64,000 nucleotides of DNA from Candidatus Thiothrix anitrata (GCF_017901155.1 NZ_CP072800.1:2135283-2199282); one strand, 5' to 3'; positions 10,736-20,113 are shown, numbered from the stretch's first letter. Notes: generated by a model from the sequence alone, not told the origin. Translations and numbers: made by a program.

Positions 10736-10860
10736 TTATTTGCACCAAAATGATTTTACGAGTTGTGCCGTTGATCTGAGAAATGTTGCGCTGCATTGTG
10801 CAGGGTAGACAGACTATTCCTATACTTGTGGATTCGTCTTTTAAGGAAACGGTACAACAC

Positions 10861-11280
10861 ATGCTCATGACCGCGAAGTTACCTTTGCCTCACCTTGGCC
10901 TGTTTTTGGGGAGTTTGGTGTGGATCATTGCTTTGTTTTTGCCGGTATTCCACACCACCAATGGTGTAGTGATGGGCTATTGGGTATTGGCGACAGGGTG
11001 GATGGGATTTATGGTGTTTCAGTTCGCGTGGTATGCCAACTTATTGGAATTACTGGGTATATTGCTGATTTCACGTCGCCCGAATTGGGCAATGGGTTTG
11101 GCTGTGGCAGGTATTTTGCTGGCTGGGCAGGCATTTTGGTTTGAGGAAATTCCCCGTGATACCGGAACCATGCATGTGGTGCGTTTGGGGTTAGGCTTTT
11201 GGCTGTGGTATGTGGGGTTACTGTTGATTACATTTAGCGTGATTTTCGGGGTACACGACGACGAAAACATTGCGGGTTAA
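10861..11280 (+). CDS. Four-helix membrane protein of unknown function
   Basis: A 140-residue hydrophobic protein with four predicted membrane helices (starting near LGLFLGSLVWII, VLATGWMGFMVF, MGLAVAGILLAG and LGFWLWYVGLLLI) and a short acidic C-terminus 'VHDDENIAG'. The ATG at 10861 has AAGGAA at 10843-10848; the in-frame ATG at 10867 is also possible. An earlier in-frame ATG at 10783 would add non-hydrophobic sequence without a ribosome site. It is divergent from amtB and shares its upstream region. I do not recognise the family. Confidence 0.65.
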   Translation: MLMTAKLPLPHLGLFLGSLVWIIALFLPVFHTTNGVVMGYWVLATGWMGFMVFQFAWYANLLELLGILLISRRPNWAMGLAVAGILLAGQAFWFEEIPRDTGTMHVVRLGLGFWLWYVGLLLITFSVIFGVHDDENIAG

Positions 11281-11291
11281 CCTTGCAGGTT

Positions 11292-11319
11292 GTAGAGACG
11301 CAAAATCTTGCGTCTCTAC
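11292..11319. repeat. 28-bp perfect palindrome (GTAGAGACG type)
   Basis: A 12-bp perfect stem (GTAGAGACGCAA / TTGCGTCTCTAC) has a 4-base loop and lies between two convergent genes. Palindromes starting GTAGAGACG are known as dispersed repeats in several bacterial genomes, notably cyanobacteria. It could act as a bidirectional terminator, but no T-run follows on the plus strand. Confidence 0.7.
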
Positions 11320-11336
11320 CTTCAATGAATGATTAA

Positions 11337-11954
11337 TTAAAAGTCGCCTTCCGCGCCGCCTTTCATAATCGCAGTCATGATTTCTTGCACTTTGATGGCT
11401 TCTGCATGAAGTTCAGGTGGCAAGGTTTTGCCGCCGTAAATCATCATGTCCATGTTCAGTGAATACAGGTGATATTTACCTGCTTTGTCTTGAATCATGG
11501 AAATCCGGCAAGGGAGGAATGCTGAGAATGCATCACTGAAATCCACCATTTTCATGGCAGTCTGTGGATTACAGAACTGATAGATTTTCAGGAAACGCTG
11601 ATCTTGTCCGGTTTCCAGTTTCACCTGTTCTGATAATGGCAGTTCGCCGACCGCTTTGATGTTGAGTTTGTTAGCAACGGATTTCATCGCTTCTTCAGCA
11701 TCTTCGGGGGTAATGCCGTCTGCCAGTGAATATTTCACCACGGAAGCGTCTGCTGAATTGCCGCTTTCCTTGAGCTTTTTCCACATATCGGTGTAAACAT
11801 CTTTCGCTTTAGGGTCAAGTTGTTGCAGGGCAGCCATTTCGTTGCCCATTTCACCGGCTTTGCTCAGCATGTCGCCGTACTGGGTATAAGCGTATGCGCC
11901 GCCGAGAATAGCGACTAAACCAATCAGGGCAAGAAGGTTACGGATAAAGTTCAT
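11337..11954 (-). CDS. DUF302 domain protein, membrane-anchored
   Basis: A 205-residue protein with one N-terminal hydrophobic helix (residues ~5-25, signal anchor or uncleaved signal) followed by a periplasmic domain. The C-terminal half has DUF302 hallmarks: 'KIYQFCNPQTAMKMV' and 'SDAFSAFLPCRISMIQDKAGKYHL', with two conserved Cys. A role in sulfur or redox metabolism is often suggested for DUF302 from genome context but is not established. It lies 78 bases downstream of the SCP2-like gene on the same strand, so the two probably form an operon. Confidence 0.82.
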   Translation of the reverse strand: MNFIRNLLALIGLVAILGGAYAYTQYGDMLSKAGEMGNEMAALQQLDPKAKDVYTDMWKKLKESGNSADASVVKYSLADGITPEDAEEAMKSVANKLNIKAVGELPLSEQVKLETGQDQRFLKIYQFCNPQTAMKMVDFSDAFSAFLPCRISMIQDKAGKYHLYSLNMDMMIYGGKTLPPELHAEAIKVQEIMTAIMKGGAEGDF

Positions 11955-12032
11955 GAGTTCTCCTAAGCGTTATATTGCACATTCCGCCCATCCGTCGTCA
12001 TGAAGGTTGAGGATGGGGGAATTATCATTCGA

Positions 12033-12437
12033 TTATTGCGTGTTGATTTTTGCCATCAGTGCGAAAGACTTAACAAACGGGCCAGCCATTGCAGGGTTCT
12101 TCAGCATTGCGCCGTAGTCACCGGAGAGGAATTTCAGTTTGCCGAAGGTGTAAGCTGTGCCTAAGCCAACCATGCCCATCGGTTCTTTAGTCCATTTCAT
12201 CCAGTCCTTGCGGTCAGCACGCATATCCCAATCGGGTTTCTCATCTGCGTAATCGCCAGCACGCACGCATTCGCCGTTTTCAACGATGAAAACGCCCATC
12301 GGTTTAGCTTCGCCTTTCAGGCCGCAGGTAATAACAGAATTGAACCCAATGGCAGCAAGCTTGTCTTTAACATCAGGGTCTGCGTTCCAAAGATCCTTGA
12401 GTTCGTTCATCCAATCAGCAGAAAATAATTGCGGCAT
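12033..12437 (-). CDS. SCP2 sterol-binding domain protein
   Basis: A 134-residue single-domain protein resembling the SCP2 lipid-carrier fold: 'FSADWMNELKDLWNADPDV' at the start, a beta-rich middle with 'GVFIVENGECV', 'DWDMRADRKDWMKWTKE' and a helical end 'KFLSGDYGAMLKNPAM..FVKSF'. SCP2 domains bind hydrophobic ligands, and bacterial single-domain versions are of unknown specificity. There is no signal peptide, so it is probably cytosolic. AGGAGAGG lies just upstream of the ATG. It is the first gene of a likely two-gene unit with the DUF302 gene. Confidence 0.82.
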   Translation of the reverse strand: MPQLFSADWMNELKDLWNADPDVKDKLAAIGFNSVITCGLKGEAKPMGVFIVENGECVRAGDYADEKPDWDMRADRKDWMKWTKEPMGMVGLGTAYTFGKLKFLSGDYGAMLKNPAMAGPFVKSFALMAKINTQ

Positions 12438-12543
12438 AGTTCCTCTCCTAGTACGTGTTATGAAACGGGTTTGATTAATGAATTTTACAATGACCTATAT
12501 ATCCTTCATTCTTGTATTTCGCAACCATCAGAAAGTGATAGAA

Positions 12544-13591
12544 ATGATGCGACACTTTGGTTTACCCCAGTACGCGCTGTTTACTGGGCTGTTTTTAGGC
12601 GCAATCAACCCTGTCTGGGCTGCAACTTCGCTAGACAGCGAGCCGTTAGCAGTGACCTTAATTCCCTTGGCGAAGGTGCTGCAAATCAGTGAGCGCAGTG
12701 TGCCTGCCACCTTAGTCAGCTTAAACGACAGTACTCTAAGCGCGGAAGTGGGGGGTAAAGTCACCCGTCTTTTGGTGGATGTGGGGGCGACTGTCAAAGC
12801 AGGGCAGGTGTTAGCGAACCTCGATTGCCGCGATTACACCCACAGTTTGAGTCAGGCAAAAGCCAGCATGACCGCCGCCAAAGCGCGTCTGAGTTTTGCC
12901 CAAAGTCAGTGGCAGCGCAATCAGCAATTACGCAAAACGGGTTTGTTACCCGCCGAGCAACTGGAAAAAGCCCAAGCCGATTTTGACAGTGCGCAAGCCG
13001 ATGTGGCAGTGAATCAAACGCAAGTGGATACCGCCAGTTTAGCAGTGTCGCGTTGTGAAGTTACCGCGCCGTTTGCGGGACAAATTACCCAGCGTCACTT
13101 GCAACTGGGGCAACAAGCAACACCCGGGCAGCCCCGCGTTTCAGTTATTACAACACGATGTGCAAGAGTTGAGTGCGCAATTATCCGCCGAAGAAGTCGC
13201 GGAGCAATCTCAAGGTAAGCAATTACGCTTTGTTGCCGATGGGGTAACGCTTGCGGTGAAGCGTCGGGCGGTGGTGGGGCAAATCAGCGGTAATACCCGC
13301 ACCCAAGAAGTCCGTTTTAGCCTGCAAGAGCCGACGACGTTAGCCGCAGGGCAAAGCGGACGGTTGGTGTGGCAAAGCCCGTTACCGGCATTACCGGCTA
13401 GTTGGTTGGTGCGTCGCGATACGAGTTTGGGGGTCATGTTGGGTGAGGGGGATGCGGCTAAGTTTCACCCGTTGCCCAAAGCGCAGGAAGGGCAGGCGGC
13501 GATCGTGGATTTACCCGATACGACGTTGCTGATTGACCAAAATCGCTTGCTAGTGCAACACGGGCAGGCGATTAAGGTGGAGTCGCCGTAA
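12544..13591 (+). CDS. RND efflux periplasmic adaptor (membrane fusion protein), one frameshift
   Basis: The adaptor links an RND pump to an outer-membrane channel. A signal peptide ends near 'GAINPVWAA'. The barrel/lipoyl half-motifs 'LSAEVGGKVTRLLVDVGATVKAGQVLANLD' and 'CEVTAPFAGQITQRHLQLGQ' flank a coiled-coil hairpin (AKASMTAAKARLSFAQSQWQRN and following). The frame changes near 13135; the C-terminal beta domain continues in the next frame through 'RRAVVGQISGNTRTQEVRF' and ends at the TAA 13589-13591, overlapping the permease ATG by one base. The start at 12544 is chosen because it gives a good signal peptide; the ribosome site is weak. Length ~348 residues, normal for the family. Confidence 0.85.
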
Positions 13592-16500
13592 TGTATAAAC
13601 GCTTGCTGCAAAATTATGTGCTGGCTAATTTGACCTTTGGGCTGGTGTTGGTGATTGGCTTGATTGCCTACAATACGATGCCGCGTCAGCAAGACCCGAC
13701 GATCAATTTTAACTGGATTTCCATCATTACCGCGTTGCCGGGGGGCGAGTGCGGAAGACGTGGAAAAGCGCGTCACCGATCCGCTGGAAGAGGCGATTCG
13801 TGGCGTGCCGGATATGAAATTCGTTTCCAGCAATAGTCGTGAAAATATTTCCAGTTTGCTGGTGCGCTTTGAAGACATTGACGAGCGTATGTTCGATAAG
13901 CGTATTGCAGATTTGCGCCGCGAAATCCAAAACACTAAAGATTTGTTGCCCAGCGAAGCGGTTGAGTCAATTATTCTGGAAATTACCACGGCGAATGCGT
14001 TTCCGGCGGCAATGATTGCGGTGCAGGGCGTGGCTGACGATGAGAATTTGCGGGTACAGGCGAAAAATATCAAAAAAGCACTGGAGCAGGTTAAAGGTGT
14101 GGATCGGGTTGATACGATCGCGCTGGATGACCCGGAATTGCAGGTGCGCTTTGATGCCCATGCTTTGGAAGCCTTGGGGTTGTTACCTGGGCAGTTGGCG
14201 GATACGGTGCGGGTGTGGTTTCGGGATTTGTCCGCCGGTAGCGTGGATATTGACCGCCAGAGTTGGCTGGTACGCCTGAGCGGGAAAGACAGTGATCCGC
14301 AGGCATTGGGAGCATTGCCGATTACGGGTTTGCAAGGTGATGTGCCGTTAGCGCGGGTAGCCACGGTGGAACGCGCCCGTGAAAAAGCCACGCAAAAGGT
14401 GTCATTGGATGGCAAACCCGCGATTTTATTTGCGGTGATGAAACAGGATAAAGCGAATAGTCTGGATTTATTGGCGCAATTACAAAGCTACCTTGATACC
14501 CGCAATGCCAAACACAATCCACGGGCGTGACTCTGACGCTGGTGGATGATCAAACGGTGCCGACCCGCGAAGCGATTGCGGTGATGGAAAGCAACGCGCT
14601 GGTGGGTTTTTTATTGGTGTTGGCGGTTACTTGGCTGTTTTTAGGGTTTCGGATTGGTTTGCTGACCACGATTGGCATTCCGTTTACTTTGGCAGCGACG
14701 TTTTGGGTGTTATCGAGCATGGGAGAAACCTTGAATGTCTCGGTGTTGCTTGGGGTCGTGATTGTGCTGGGAATGCTGGTGGATGATGCGGTAGTGGTGG
14801 TGGAGTCGATTTACTATCGCTTGCAGCGCGGTATGGATGGGGTAACAGCAGCGGTGGATGCGATGCGTGAAGTTGCCTTGCCGGTGACGACGGCAGTGTT
14901 GACTACGGTGGCGGCTTTTTTGCCGTTGATGTTATTGCCGGGATTTCAGGCAAATTCATGCAAGTGATTCCGATGGTGGTGACACTGGCCTTGTTTTTGA
15001 GTTTGATTGAAGCTTTTTGGATGCTGCCAGCCCACGTCGGGGTGGGCAAAATCGACTTTTCCAAACCGTCACGCATTCAGCAATACCGCCAGCGTTTTAT
15101 CCATGTTTTGCAAGTGAAATACGCACGGTGGTTGTTGAAGGTATTGCGTTATCCGCGTGCGGCGTTGGGTGGTGTGGTACTGCTGTTTTTTATCGCCGTA
15201 GGCGTAGTCGGTGCAGGTTTGATTCCGATGAACTTTTTCGCGTCGGATAATTTGCGGATTTTCTACGTAAATGTGGAAATGCCCAGTTCCACTTCATTAA
15301 ACGAGACGATGCAAAAAACCTTGGAAGTCGAACAGCAGGTGAAACAACACTTACAGCCGCAGGATGCGCGGTCGGTGGTGGCGTATGCGGGAATGATGTT
15401 TACCGAAACTGAGCCGTTGTACGGTGCGCGTTATGGGCAGTTGGTGGTGAGTTTGCAGCCGTTATCTGCTGGTGCACGTGAAGTAAAAGCGATTATTGAA
15501 TCCATGCGTGCGGCGGTAGAAGGCGTGCCGGCGCGGTGAATATTGCGTTTTTGGAATTGGCGGGTGGCCTTCCGGCAGCGAAACCGATTAGCGTTAAGGT
15601 GCGCGGTGATGATTACGCCGAGATTCAGGCCGCAACTAACGCCCTTAAGCAAAGCCTTGCTGCGAATGCCGGATCAAAGACATTACTGATGATGCCAGCC
15701 CGGTCGGCAGGAAATGAACCTGAAATTGCGCCAGGATGCGATTCGGCAGGCAGGTATTGCGCCGGATAATGTAGCGCGAACCTTGCGCTTGTTAGTGGAT
15801 GGTGAAGTGGTCGCTGATATGCAGGATCAGGGTGAAAAACTCGCAGTGCGGGTACAAAGTCAGGCGAATGATTGGCAGGCTATCCGGCAATTGCTAGACG
15901 TGCGTTTGCCCACGCCCAACGGTGGTAGTGTGCCGTTGAGTGAGTTGGTCGAAGCTAACGAAGGGGTTTCGATTGGGAATATTCGCCATTACAACTTCCG
16001 GCGTGCGATTACGTTGGAAGCAGATTTGGTGAAACGCCCTGATGAGCCATTTTACGATTGCCGTTTAAAGCCGGTGTTTACGGCGGCTGCCCCGGATTAC
16101 AGCTTGTGTGCGCTGGATACGGTGCAGGCAAATCAGTGGTTGCTGGCGGCATGGGAACAGCGTAAAGCGGAATTTCCTAACATTGATCTGGATTTCGCAG
16201 GGCAGTTGGATGATTTGCAGGAAAGTCTGGATGCGATTGGGGTGCTGTTTTTGTTTGGTATCGGCTTGATGTATTTGATTTTGGGAACGCAGTTTAGTAG
16301 CTATTGGCAGCCGTTAATGATTTTGTCGACCGTGCCAATGGCGTTTACCGGCGTGGTACTTGGATTGTTGCTGACACAAAATCCGCTGAGTTTGTATACC
16401 TTGTACGGCGTGGTAGCGTTGGCGGGTATTGCCGTGAATGCGGCGATTGTATTGATCGCGGCAGCCAATGATCGTATTGCGCTGGGAATGAGCGTGTTAC

Positions 16501-16718
16501 ATGCCACGGTTTATGCGGCACGGCGGCGATTGATTCCGATCTTAATCACCTCATTGACCACGATGGCGGGTTTGTTTTCCTTGGCAACCGGCTTGGGTGG
16601 TAAATCGCTGTTGTGGGGGCCGGTAGCAACAGCGATTGTCTGGGGTGTGGGGTTTTCCACCGTACTGACGCTTTTTGCGATTCCGGTGCTGTATCGCGTC
16701 GTCAGTCGGCGGGGTTAA
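13591..16718 (+). CDS. RND efflux permease (AcrB/HAE1-type superfamily), multiply frameshifted
   Basis: A proton-driven inner-membrane efflux pump, about 1040 residues and 12 helices when rejoined. Visible signatures: start 'MYKRLLQNYVLANLTFGLVLV'; porter segment 'SAEDVEKRVTDPLEEAIRGV'; the TM4 motif 'GMLVDDAVVVVESIYYR' with its proton-relay Asp pair; 'PVTTAVLTTVAAFLPL'; the second porter half; and the C-terminal 'GIAVNAAIVLI' and 'RLIPILITSLTTMAGLFSL'. Frame changes lie near 13742, 14527, 14955, 15538, 15672 and 15705; conserved sequence resumes each time. It follows the adaptor with a one-base overlap. No outer-membrane channel gene follows. The substrate cannot be predicted. Confidence 0.88.
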
Positions 16719-16729
16719 CAGCAAGCGGG

Positions 16730-17173
16730 TTATGCGTCCAAAATGGAGATATTGCTAAGGAATGGGTTAATGATGGTCATGTTGCCGATTTGTTGCCCGT
16801 GCTGCATATCTTCGCTCAGGACGTAGCGGCAATCCTGAATTTGTGCCGCCGACAGGATCAGCGAATCCCACCAGGAAAAGCTATAGCGTTCTTGAATCAA
16901 CCACGCATTTTCGATAACGGTGCCATCAACCGCGATAGGATTCCACAGTAACAAGCTGCGTATATCCGCTTGTGCTTCGGGGCGGCTCAATCCGGGTTTG
17001 AGGCGTTGCGTCACGGTGACGTAAAACTCATTCAGGGTTTGGGAGCTGATTCTACCCGAACGCTGTTGCCACAATACACTGAGCCAATCTAGCGCAATAG
17101 CTTGTTTGGCTTCTTCCGATTTATCCCGTGAGTAAACCAGAATATTGGTGTCAACGAACGCCCTAACGCTCAT
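16730..17173 (-). CDS. PIN-domain toxin, VapC-like
   Basis: A 147-residue PIN-domain ribonuclease. Acidic active-site residues appear as 'FVDTNILVYSRD' at the N-terminus, a conserved Glu in 'SSQTLNEFYV', and 'WWDSLILSAAQ' plus 'VLSEDMQHGQ' in the second half. These are the four-acid arrangement typical of VapC toxins, which cleave RNA and arrest growth. The ATG overlaps the antitoxin gene by 11 bases, the usual coupling. It is convergent with the RND permease (12-base gap). Key residues look intact, so it is probably active. Confidence 0.9.
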   Translation of the reverse strand: MSVRAFVDTNILVYSRDKSEEAKQAIALDWLSVLWQQRSGRISSQTLNEFYVTVTQRLKPGLSRPEAQADIRSLLLWNPIAVDGTVIENAWLIQERYSFSWWDSLILSAAQIQDCRYVLSEDMQHGQQIGNMTIINPFLSNISILDA

Positions 17174-17393
17174 AGAGCGATTCCCGGCTGGGGTAACGTT
17201 CGGCTTTGGGCTTCAATGCCTTGGGTGTACGCGCAAGGAATTGCTGCATAGCGGCTTGGTAGCCATTTTCTTCCTGCATTCTGTTGCGTAATAAGTTGCT
17301 CAATACTTGTGAAATACTGGTGTTCTGCTTGGCAGCCCAAACCCGAACCCATTGAGCAACTTCATCTTCAAGTGAAACTGTTACGTTTTTCAT
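17163..17393 (-). CDS. Ribbon-helix-helix antitoxin, VapB/CopG-like
   Basis: A 76-residue protein. The N-terminus 'MKNVTVSLEDEVAQWVRVWAA' followed by 'SISQVLSNLLRNRM' is a ribbon-helix-helix DNA-binding domain; the basic C-terminus 'KALKPKAERYPSRESLYER' is the likely toxin-binding tail. It precedes and overlaps the PIN toxin gene. Two near-repeats directly upstream look like its own operator sites, which suggests autoregulation. Confidence 0.88.
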   Translation of the reverse strand: MKNVTVSLEDEVAQWVRVWAAKQNTSISQVLSNLLRNRMQEENGYQAAMQQFLARTPKALKPKAERYPSRESLYER

Positions 17394-17394
17394 A

Positions 17395-17426
17395 ACACAA
17401 ACTCCGTGCTACACAAATTTCGTGTA
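17395..17426. promoter_or_regulatory. Tandem operator repeat upstream of the VapBC-type pair
   Basis: Two adjacent 16-bp units, 17395-17410 and 17411-17426, match at 12 of 16 positions. Each is partly palindromic (ACACAAA...CGTG). They begin one base upstream of the antitoxin start codon and include its GGAG ribosome site, so binding would block both transcription and translation. Confidence 0.55.
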
Positions 17427-17460
17427 AATTGTAACGTAGTCGCTCTGAATGCGATAGTGC

Positions 17461-17970
17461 TTAACGGCAACTCGCGGCTTGCTGACGTAACTGATTGGCC
17501 TCGCGGAATAAGCGCATGGATGCCTGACGATCGCCGCGTTGTGAGGCAATTACTGCTTGGCTTTCGCGCTGTTTGGCTAGATTAAACAAATGTTGGCGTT
17601 GTGCGGCGCAGGCGTTAATGGGCGGGGGAGATGCAGGAGCCGCAGGAATAACCCTTACGTTGACATCCGCAGTGGCTGGAGGACGAGACGGGGCAACACG
17701 TGGGGTTGCAACGGGTTGTGGGGGCATCATCCGGCGCGGAGTGACGGGCTGTGGGGTAACGCGGGGGCGCAATCCCATAATCGCATTGTTACGCTGGGGC
17801 AAACTTCTGACATTGGGGGGAGGCAATGGCGCAGGGCGCGGCGTAACAGCTAGCGTATGGGTGCTATTACCGTAACAGTAAAATGATGTGCTGCAATTGT
17901 CGGTGCTTGCGTAGAGCGGGTTGTAAATACCGGCGAGGCTGGTGAACAGCAAGAGCAGTTGCGGTTTCAT
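17461..17970 (-). CDS. Secreted proline-rich protein of unknown function
   Basis: A 169-residue product. Signal peptide 'MKPQLLLLFTSLAGIYNPLYAS'; a short Cys-containing region 'NCSTSFYCYG'; a long Pro/Arg/Val-rich low-complexity linker (PRVTPQPVTPRR, MMPPQPVATPRVAPSRPP); then a helical, Gln/Arg-rich C-terminus 'CAAQRQHLFNLAKQRESQAV' with a final Cys. The start at 17970 is chosen over an upstream in-frame ATG because AAGGAAG precedes it and the signal peptide begins there. Probably a periplasmic or envelope-spanning protein. I do not recognise the C-terminal domain. Confidence 0.7.
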   Translation of the reverse strand: MKPQLLLLFTSLAGIYNPLYASTDNCSTSFYCYGNSTHTLAVTPRPAPLPPPNVRSLPQRNNAIMGLRPRVTPQPVTPRRMMPPQPVATPRVAPSRPPATADVNVRVIPAAPASPPPINACAAQRQHLFNLAKQRESQAVIASQRGDRQASMRLFREANQLRQQAASCR

Positions 17971-18058
17971 TGGATGCTTCCTTGAAAAAATTATCCTAGG
18001 AGTGTAGTCAATGAATTCGGCTTTTGCTGGTATGTGATTGATATTTATGCATAAAATG

Positions 18059-18083
18059 AAAAGTCCGCATGGAGCGGACTTTT
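18059..18083. terminator. Bidirectional terminator downstream of tpx
   Basis: A 10-bp stem AAAAGTCCGC / GCGGACTTTT with a 5-base loop, T-rich on both strands. It ends the slyD-tpx transcript. Confidence 0.8.
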
Positions 18084-18102
18084 CTAGCAAGGCGTAATAG
18101 CG

Positions 18103-18597
18103 TTAAATCGCTGCCAATGCCGCATCGTAATTAGGTTCTTGAACAATCTCAGGTACTTGTTCGGTATAAACTACGTTGCCATCTTTGATCACAACCACAG
18201 CGCGTGATAATAAGCCTGCCAATACGCCGCTAGTAATGGTTACGCCATAATCGTTGCCAAATGCAGGATTGCGGAAATTAGACAGGGAAACCACGTTTTC
18301 CAAGCCTTCCGCCCCGCAGAAACGCCCGTGTGCAAACGGTAAGTCAGCGGAAATACACAGCACAGCTACGTTGTCATTGCTGCTGGCGATTTCGTTGAAA
18401 CGGCGCGTGGATGTTGCGCAAACGCCGGTATCAATGCTGGGGAAGATGTTTAAAATAACGGTTTTTCCAGCGAAATCGCTTAAACCGACTTCGGATAAAT
18501 CGGTTTTAACCAAGGTAAATGCCGGAGCTGCTGTGCCAACCGCAGGCAGTGTGCCAACAGTTTCTAGCGGGTTGCCTTGTAAAGTAATCGTTGCCAT
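18103..18597 (-). CDS. tpx: Thiol peroxidase (atypical 2-Cys peroxiredoxin)
   Basis: Reduces hydrogen peroxide and alkyl hydroperoxides using thioredoxin, in the cytosol or periplasm of many Gram-negatives. 164 residues, as in E. coli Tpx. The peroxidatic Cys lies in '[15 protein letters not shown]' and the resolving Cys in '[13 protein letters not shown]', the Tpx-specific pair. The start '[15 protein letters not shown]' matches family members; a longer upstream reading adds unrelated residues. It is 23 bases downstream of slyD, so probably cotranscribed with it. Confidence 0.95.
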   Translation of the reverse strand: MATITLQGNPLETVGTLPAVGTAAPAFTLVKTDLSEVGLSDFAGKTVILNIFPSIDTGVCATSTRRFNEIASSNDNVAVLCISADLPFAHGRFCGAEGLENVVSLSNFRNPAFGNDYGVTITSGVLAGLLSRAVVVIKDGNVVYTEQVPEIVQEPNYDAALAAI

Positions 18598-18620
18598 GAG
18601 TGTTTCCTTTGTGGGTGATT

Positions 18621-19115
18621 TTAGTGGGCGTGTCCGCAACTGCCGTGGCTATGCACGTGACCGTGAGCCATTTCCTCATCAGTAGCGGCGCGGACATCCA
18701 TAATAGTGACATCAAATGTCAGTGCAACGCCTGCCAGCGGGTGATTTGCGTCAATGGTAATCGTAGTCTCATCCGCTGCGGTGATGGTAATCACCTCAAT
18801 TCCACCGTTGGTTTGCGCTTGGAATTGCGCCCCCACAACCAATTGTTCGGCAGGCACATCGCCAAACATTTCGCGTGGAATTTGTTGAGTTAAACGCTCA
18901 TCCCGCTCCCCGTAAGCGTCTTCAGCAGTTACATTAACCACTGCACTATCGGTGGCTTGTTTACCCACTAATGCATTTTCCAAGCCCGGAATAATGTTGT
19001 TGGCACCGTGCAGGTACACGAAAGGGTGATCGGTATCCGCTTGATCCAGTACCACGCCCTGAGGGTTAGTAAGGGTGTAAGTCATGGTGACAACGGTGTT
19101 TACTGCGATTTGCAT
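18621..19115 (-). CDS. slyD: SlyD-like FKBP-type peptidyl-prolyl isomerase
   Basis: A 164-residue cis-trans prolyl isomerase/chaperone with a metal-binding tail. The FKBP core shows '[17 protein letters not shown]', '[20 protein letters not shown]', the inserted chaperone flap with '[11 protein letters not shown]', and '[13 protein letters not shown]'. The end '[14 protein letters not shown]' is the short His/Cys nickel-binding tail of SlyD proteins, which deliver Ni for hydrogenase or urease maturation in some bacteria. It overlaps the end of the acyltransferase gene by 16 bases. Confidence 0.93.
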   Translation of the reverse strand: MQIAVNTVVTMTYTLTNPQGVVLDQADTDHPFVYLHGANNIIPGLENALVGKQATDSAVVNVTAEDAYGERDERLTQQIPREMFGDVPAEQLVVGAQFQAQTNGGIEVITITAADETTITIDANHPLAGVALTFDVTIMDVRAATDEEMAHGHVHSHGSCGHAH

Positions 19116-20047
19116 GAAGATTCCTTAAGATAAGCGTCGTAACGGTTGCCGCCTTCGGGTCTGTCCTTAAAGCGGCGATGAGTCCACAAATATTGGGCGG
19201 GGAACTCGCGAACCTGTTGCTCAATGATGTGATTGATTAATGTCGTGTCTGCGAGCATGGAGTCGCTGGGGAAATTTTCAAGAGCGGGTAGAAAACGCAG
19301 CAAATAACCTGTTTCAGTACGCAACGTGAAAAAGGGGACAACTTGCGCGTGACCGAGTTTGCTAATGCGACTGGTGGCGGTGTTTGTCGCTGCCGGAATA
19401 CCAAAAAATGGCGCGAATACGCTGTTTTTGTGCCCAAAATTTTGATCTTGCGCGTACCACACCACATGTCCTTGGTGCAGGCTGCGTAACATGGCGCGAA
19501 TATCATCACGTGGAATGGCTTTGCCGTAACGTTTGCTCCGTAAACGGGCAGTACGCCATTCAATCAGGGGATTTTGATGCGGACGGTACACCACATGCAA
19601 TGGTAACTGTTGTGCGAGTAAACGACCACCGAGTTCCAAACTGGTAAAATGCGCACTGAGTAAGACTACCCCGCCACGTTCGTGTGCCGTCAGAACGTGT
19701 TCTAAACCTTCCAGTGTGGTGCGTTGTGTGAGTTTTTCAGCATTTCCCCACCAACTGAGAGCCGCTTCAAACACGCCTTTTCCTAAGGAAATGAAATGGT
19801 CACGATTGATTTGATAACGTTCATCGACAGTGGTGTTGGGGAAAGCCAGTTCCAAATTGATGCAGCTGATTAAACGCCGTCGCGGTAGCGCGTGGAACAT
19901 GGATAGCCCGATCATTTTGCCGAGCCACATTTGCACCGCCCAAGGCAGTTTGGTGACGAGCCATAAACATCCCAAACCGAGCCAAGTAGGCCAGAAGCGC
20001 GGGTGCATAAATTGTTTGCCAGAAATTCTTTCCACGTACAGTTTCAT
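19100..20047 (-). CDS. Lipid A biosynthesis lauroyl acyltransferase (LpxL/HtrB family)
   Basis: A late acyltransferase adding a secondary acyl chain to Kdo2-lipid IVA at the inner membrane. 315 residues, normal length. An N-terminal hydrophobic segment 'WPTWLGLGCLWLVTKLPW' anchors it. The catalytic HX4(D/E) motif is seen as 'SAHFTSLELGG'; 'VVYRPHQNPLIEW' and 'QDQNFGHKNSVFAPFFG' are further family motifs, and 'YLWTHRRFKDRP' closes the domain. LpxL and LpxM paralogues cannot be separated confidently from sequence alone. It is divergent from hldE, consistent with an LPS locus. Confidence 0.92.
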   Translation of the reverse strand: MKLYVERISGKQFMHPRFWPTWLGLGCLWLVTKLPWAVQMWLGKMIGLSMFHALPRRRLISCINLELAFPNTTVDERYQINRDHFISLGKGVFEAALSWWGNAEKLTQRTTLEGLEHVLTAHERGGVVLLSAHFTSLELGGRLLAQQLPLHVVYRPHQNPLIEWRTARLRSKRYGKAIPRDDIRAMLRSLHQGHVVWYAQDQNFGHKNSVFAPFFGIPAATNTATSRISKLGHAQVVPFFTLRTETGYLLRFLPALENFPSDSMLADTTLINHIIEQQVREFPAQYLWTHRRFKDRPEGGNRYDAYLKESSCKSQ

Positions 20048-20113
20048 GTTTGGATAAGCTGCTTATGGTAAACTTTCCAGCCTGCTTTTTCCTGTTTTTG
20101 TGTGAAAATAACG

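Noticed and set aside
10551-10760. Sigma-54 promoter for amtB
   Set aside because: The only GG-N10-GC match (minus strand near 10745-10730) overlaps the putative NtrC sites and is too far upstream to be convincing.
13465-14415. 316-codon minus-strand frame across the RND genes
   Set aside because: It lies opposite conserved RND adaptor and permease sequence and encodes low-complexity Ser/Arg/Thr protein.
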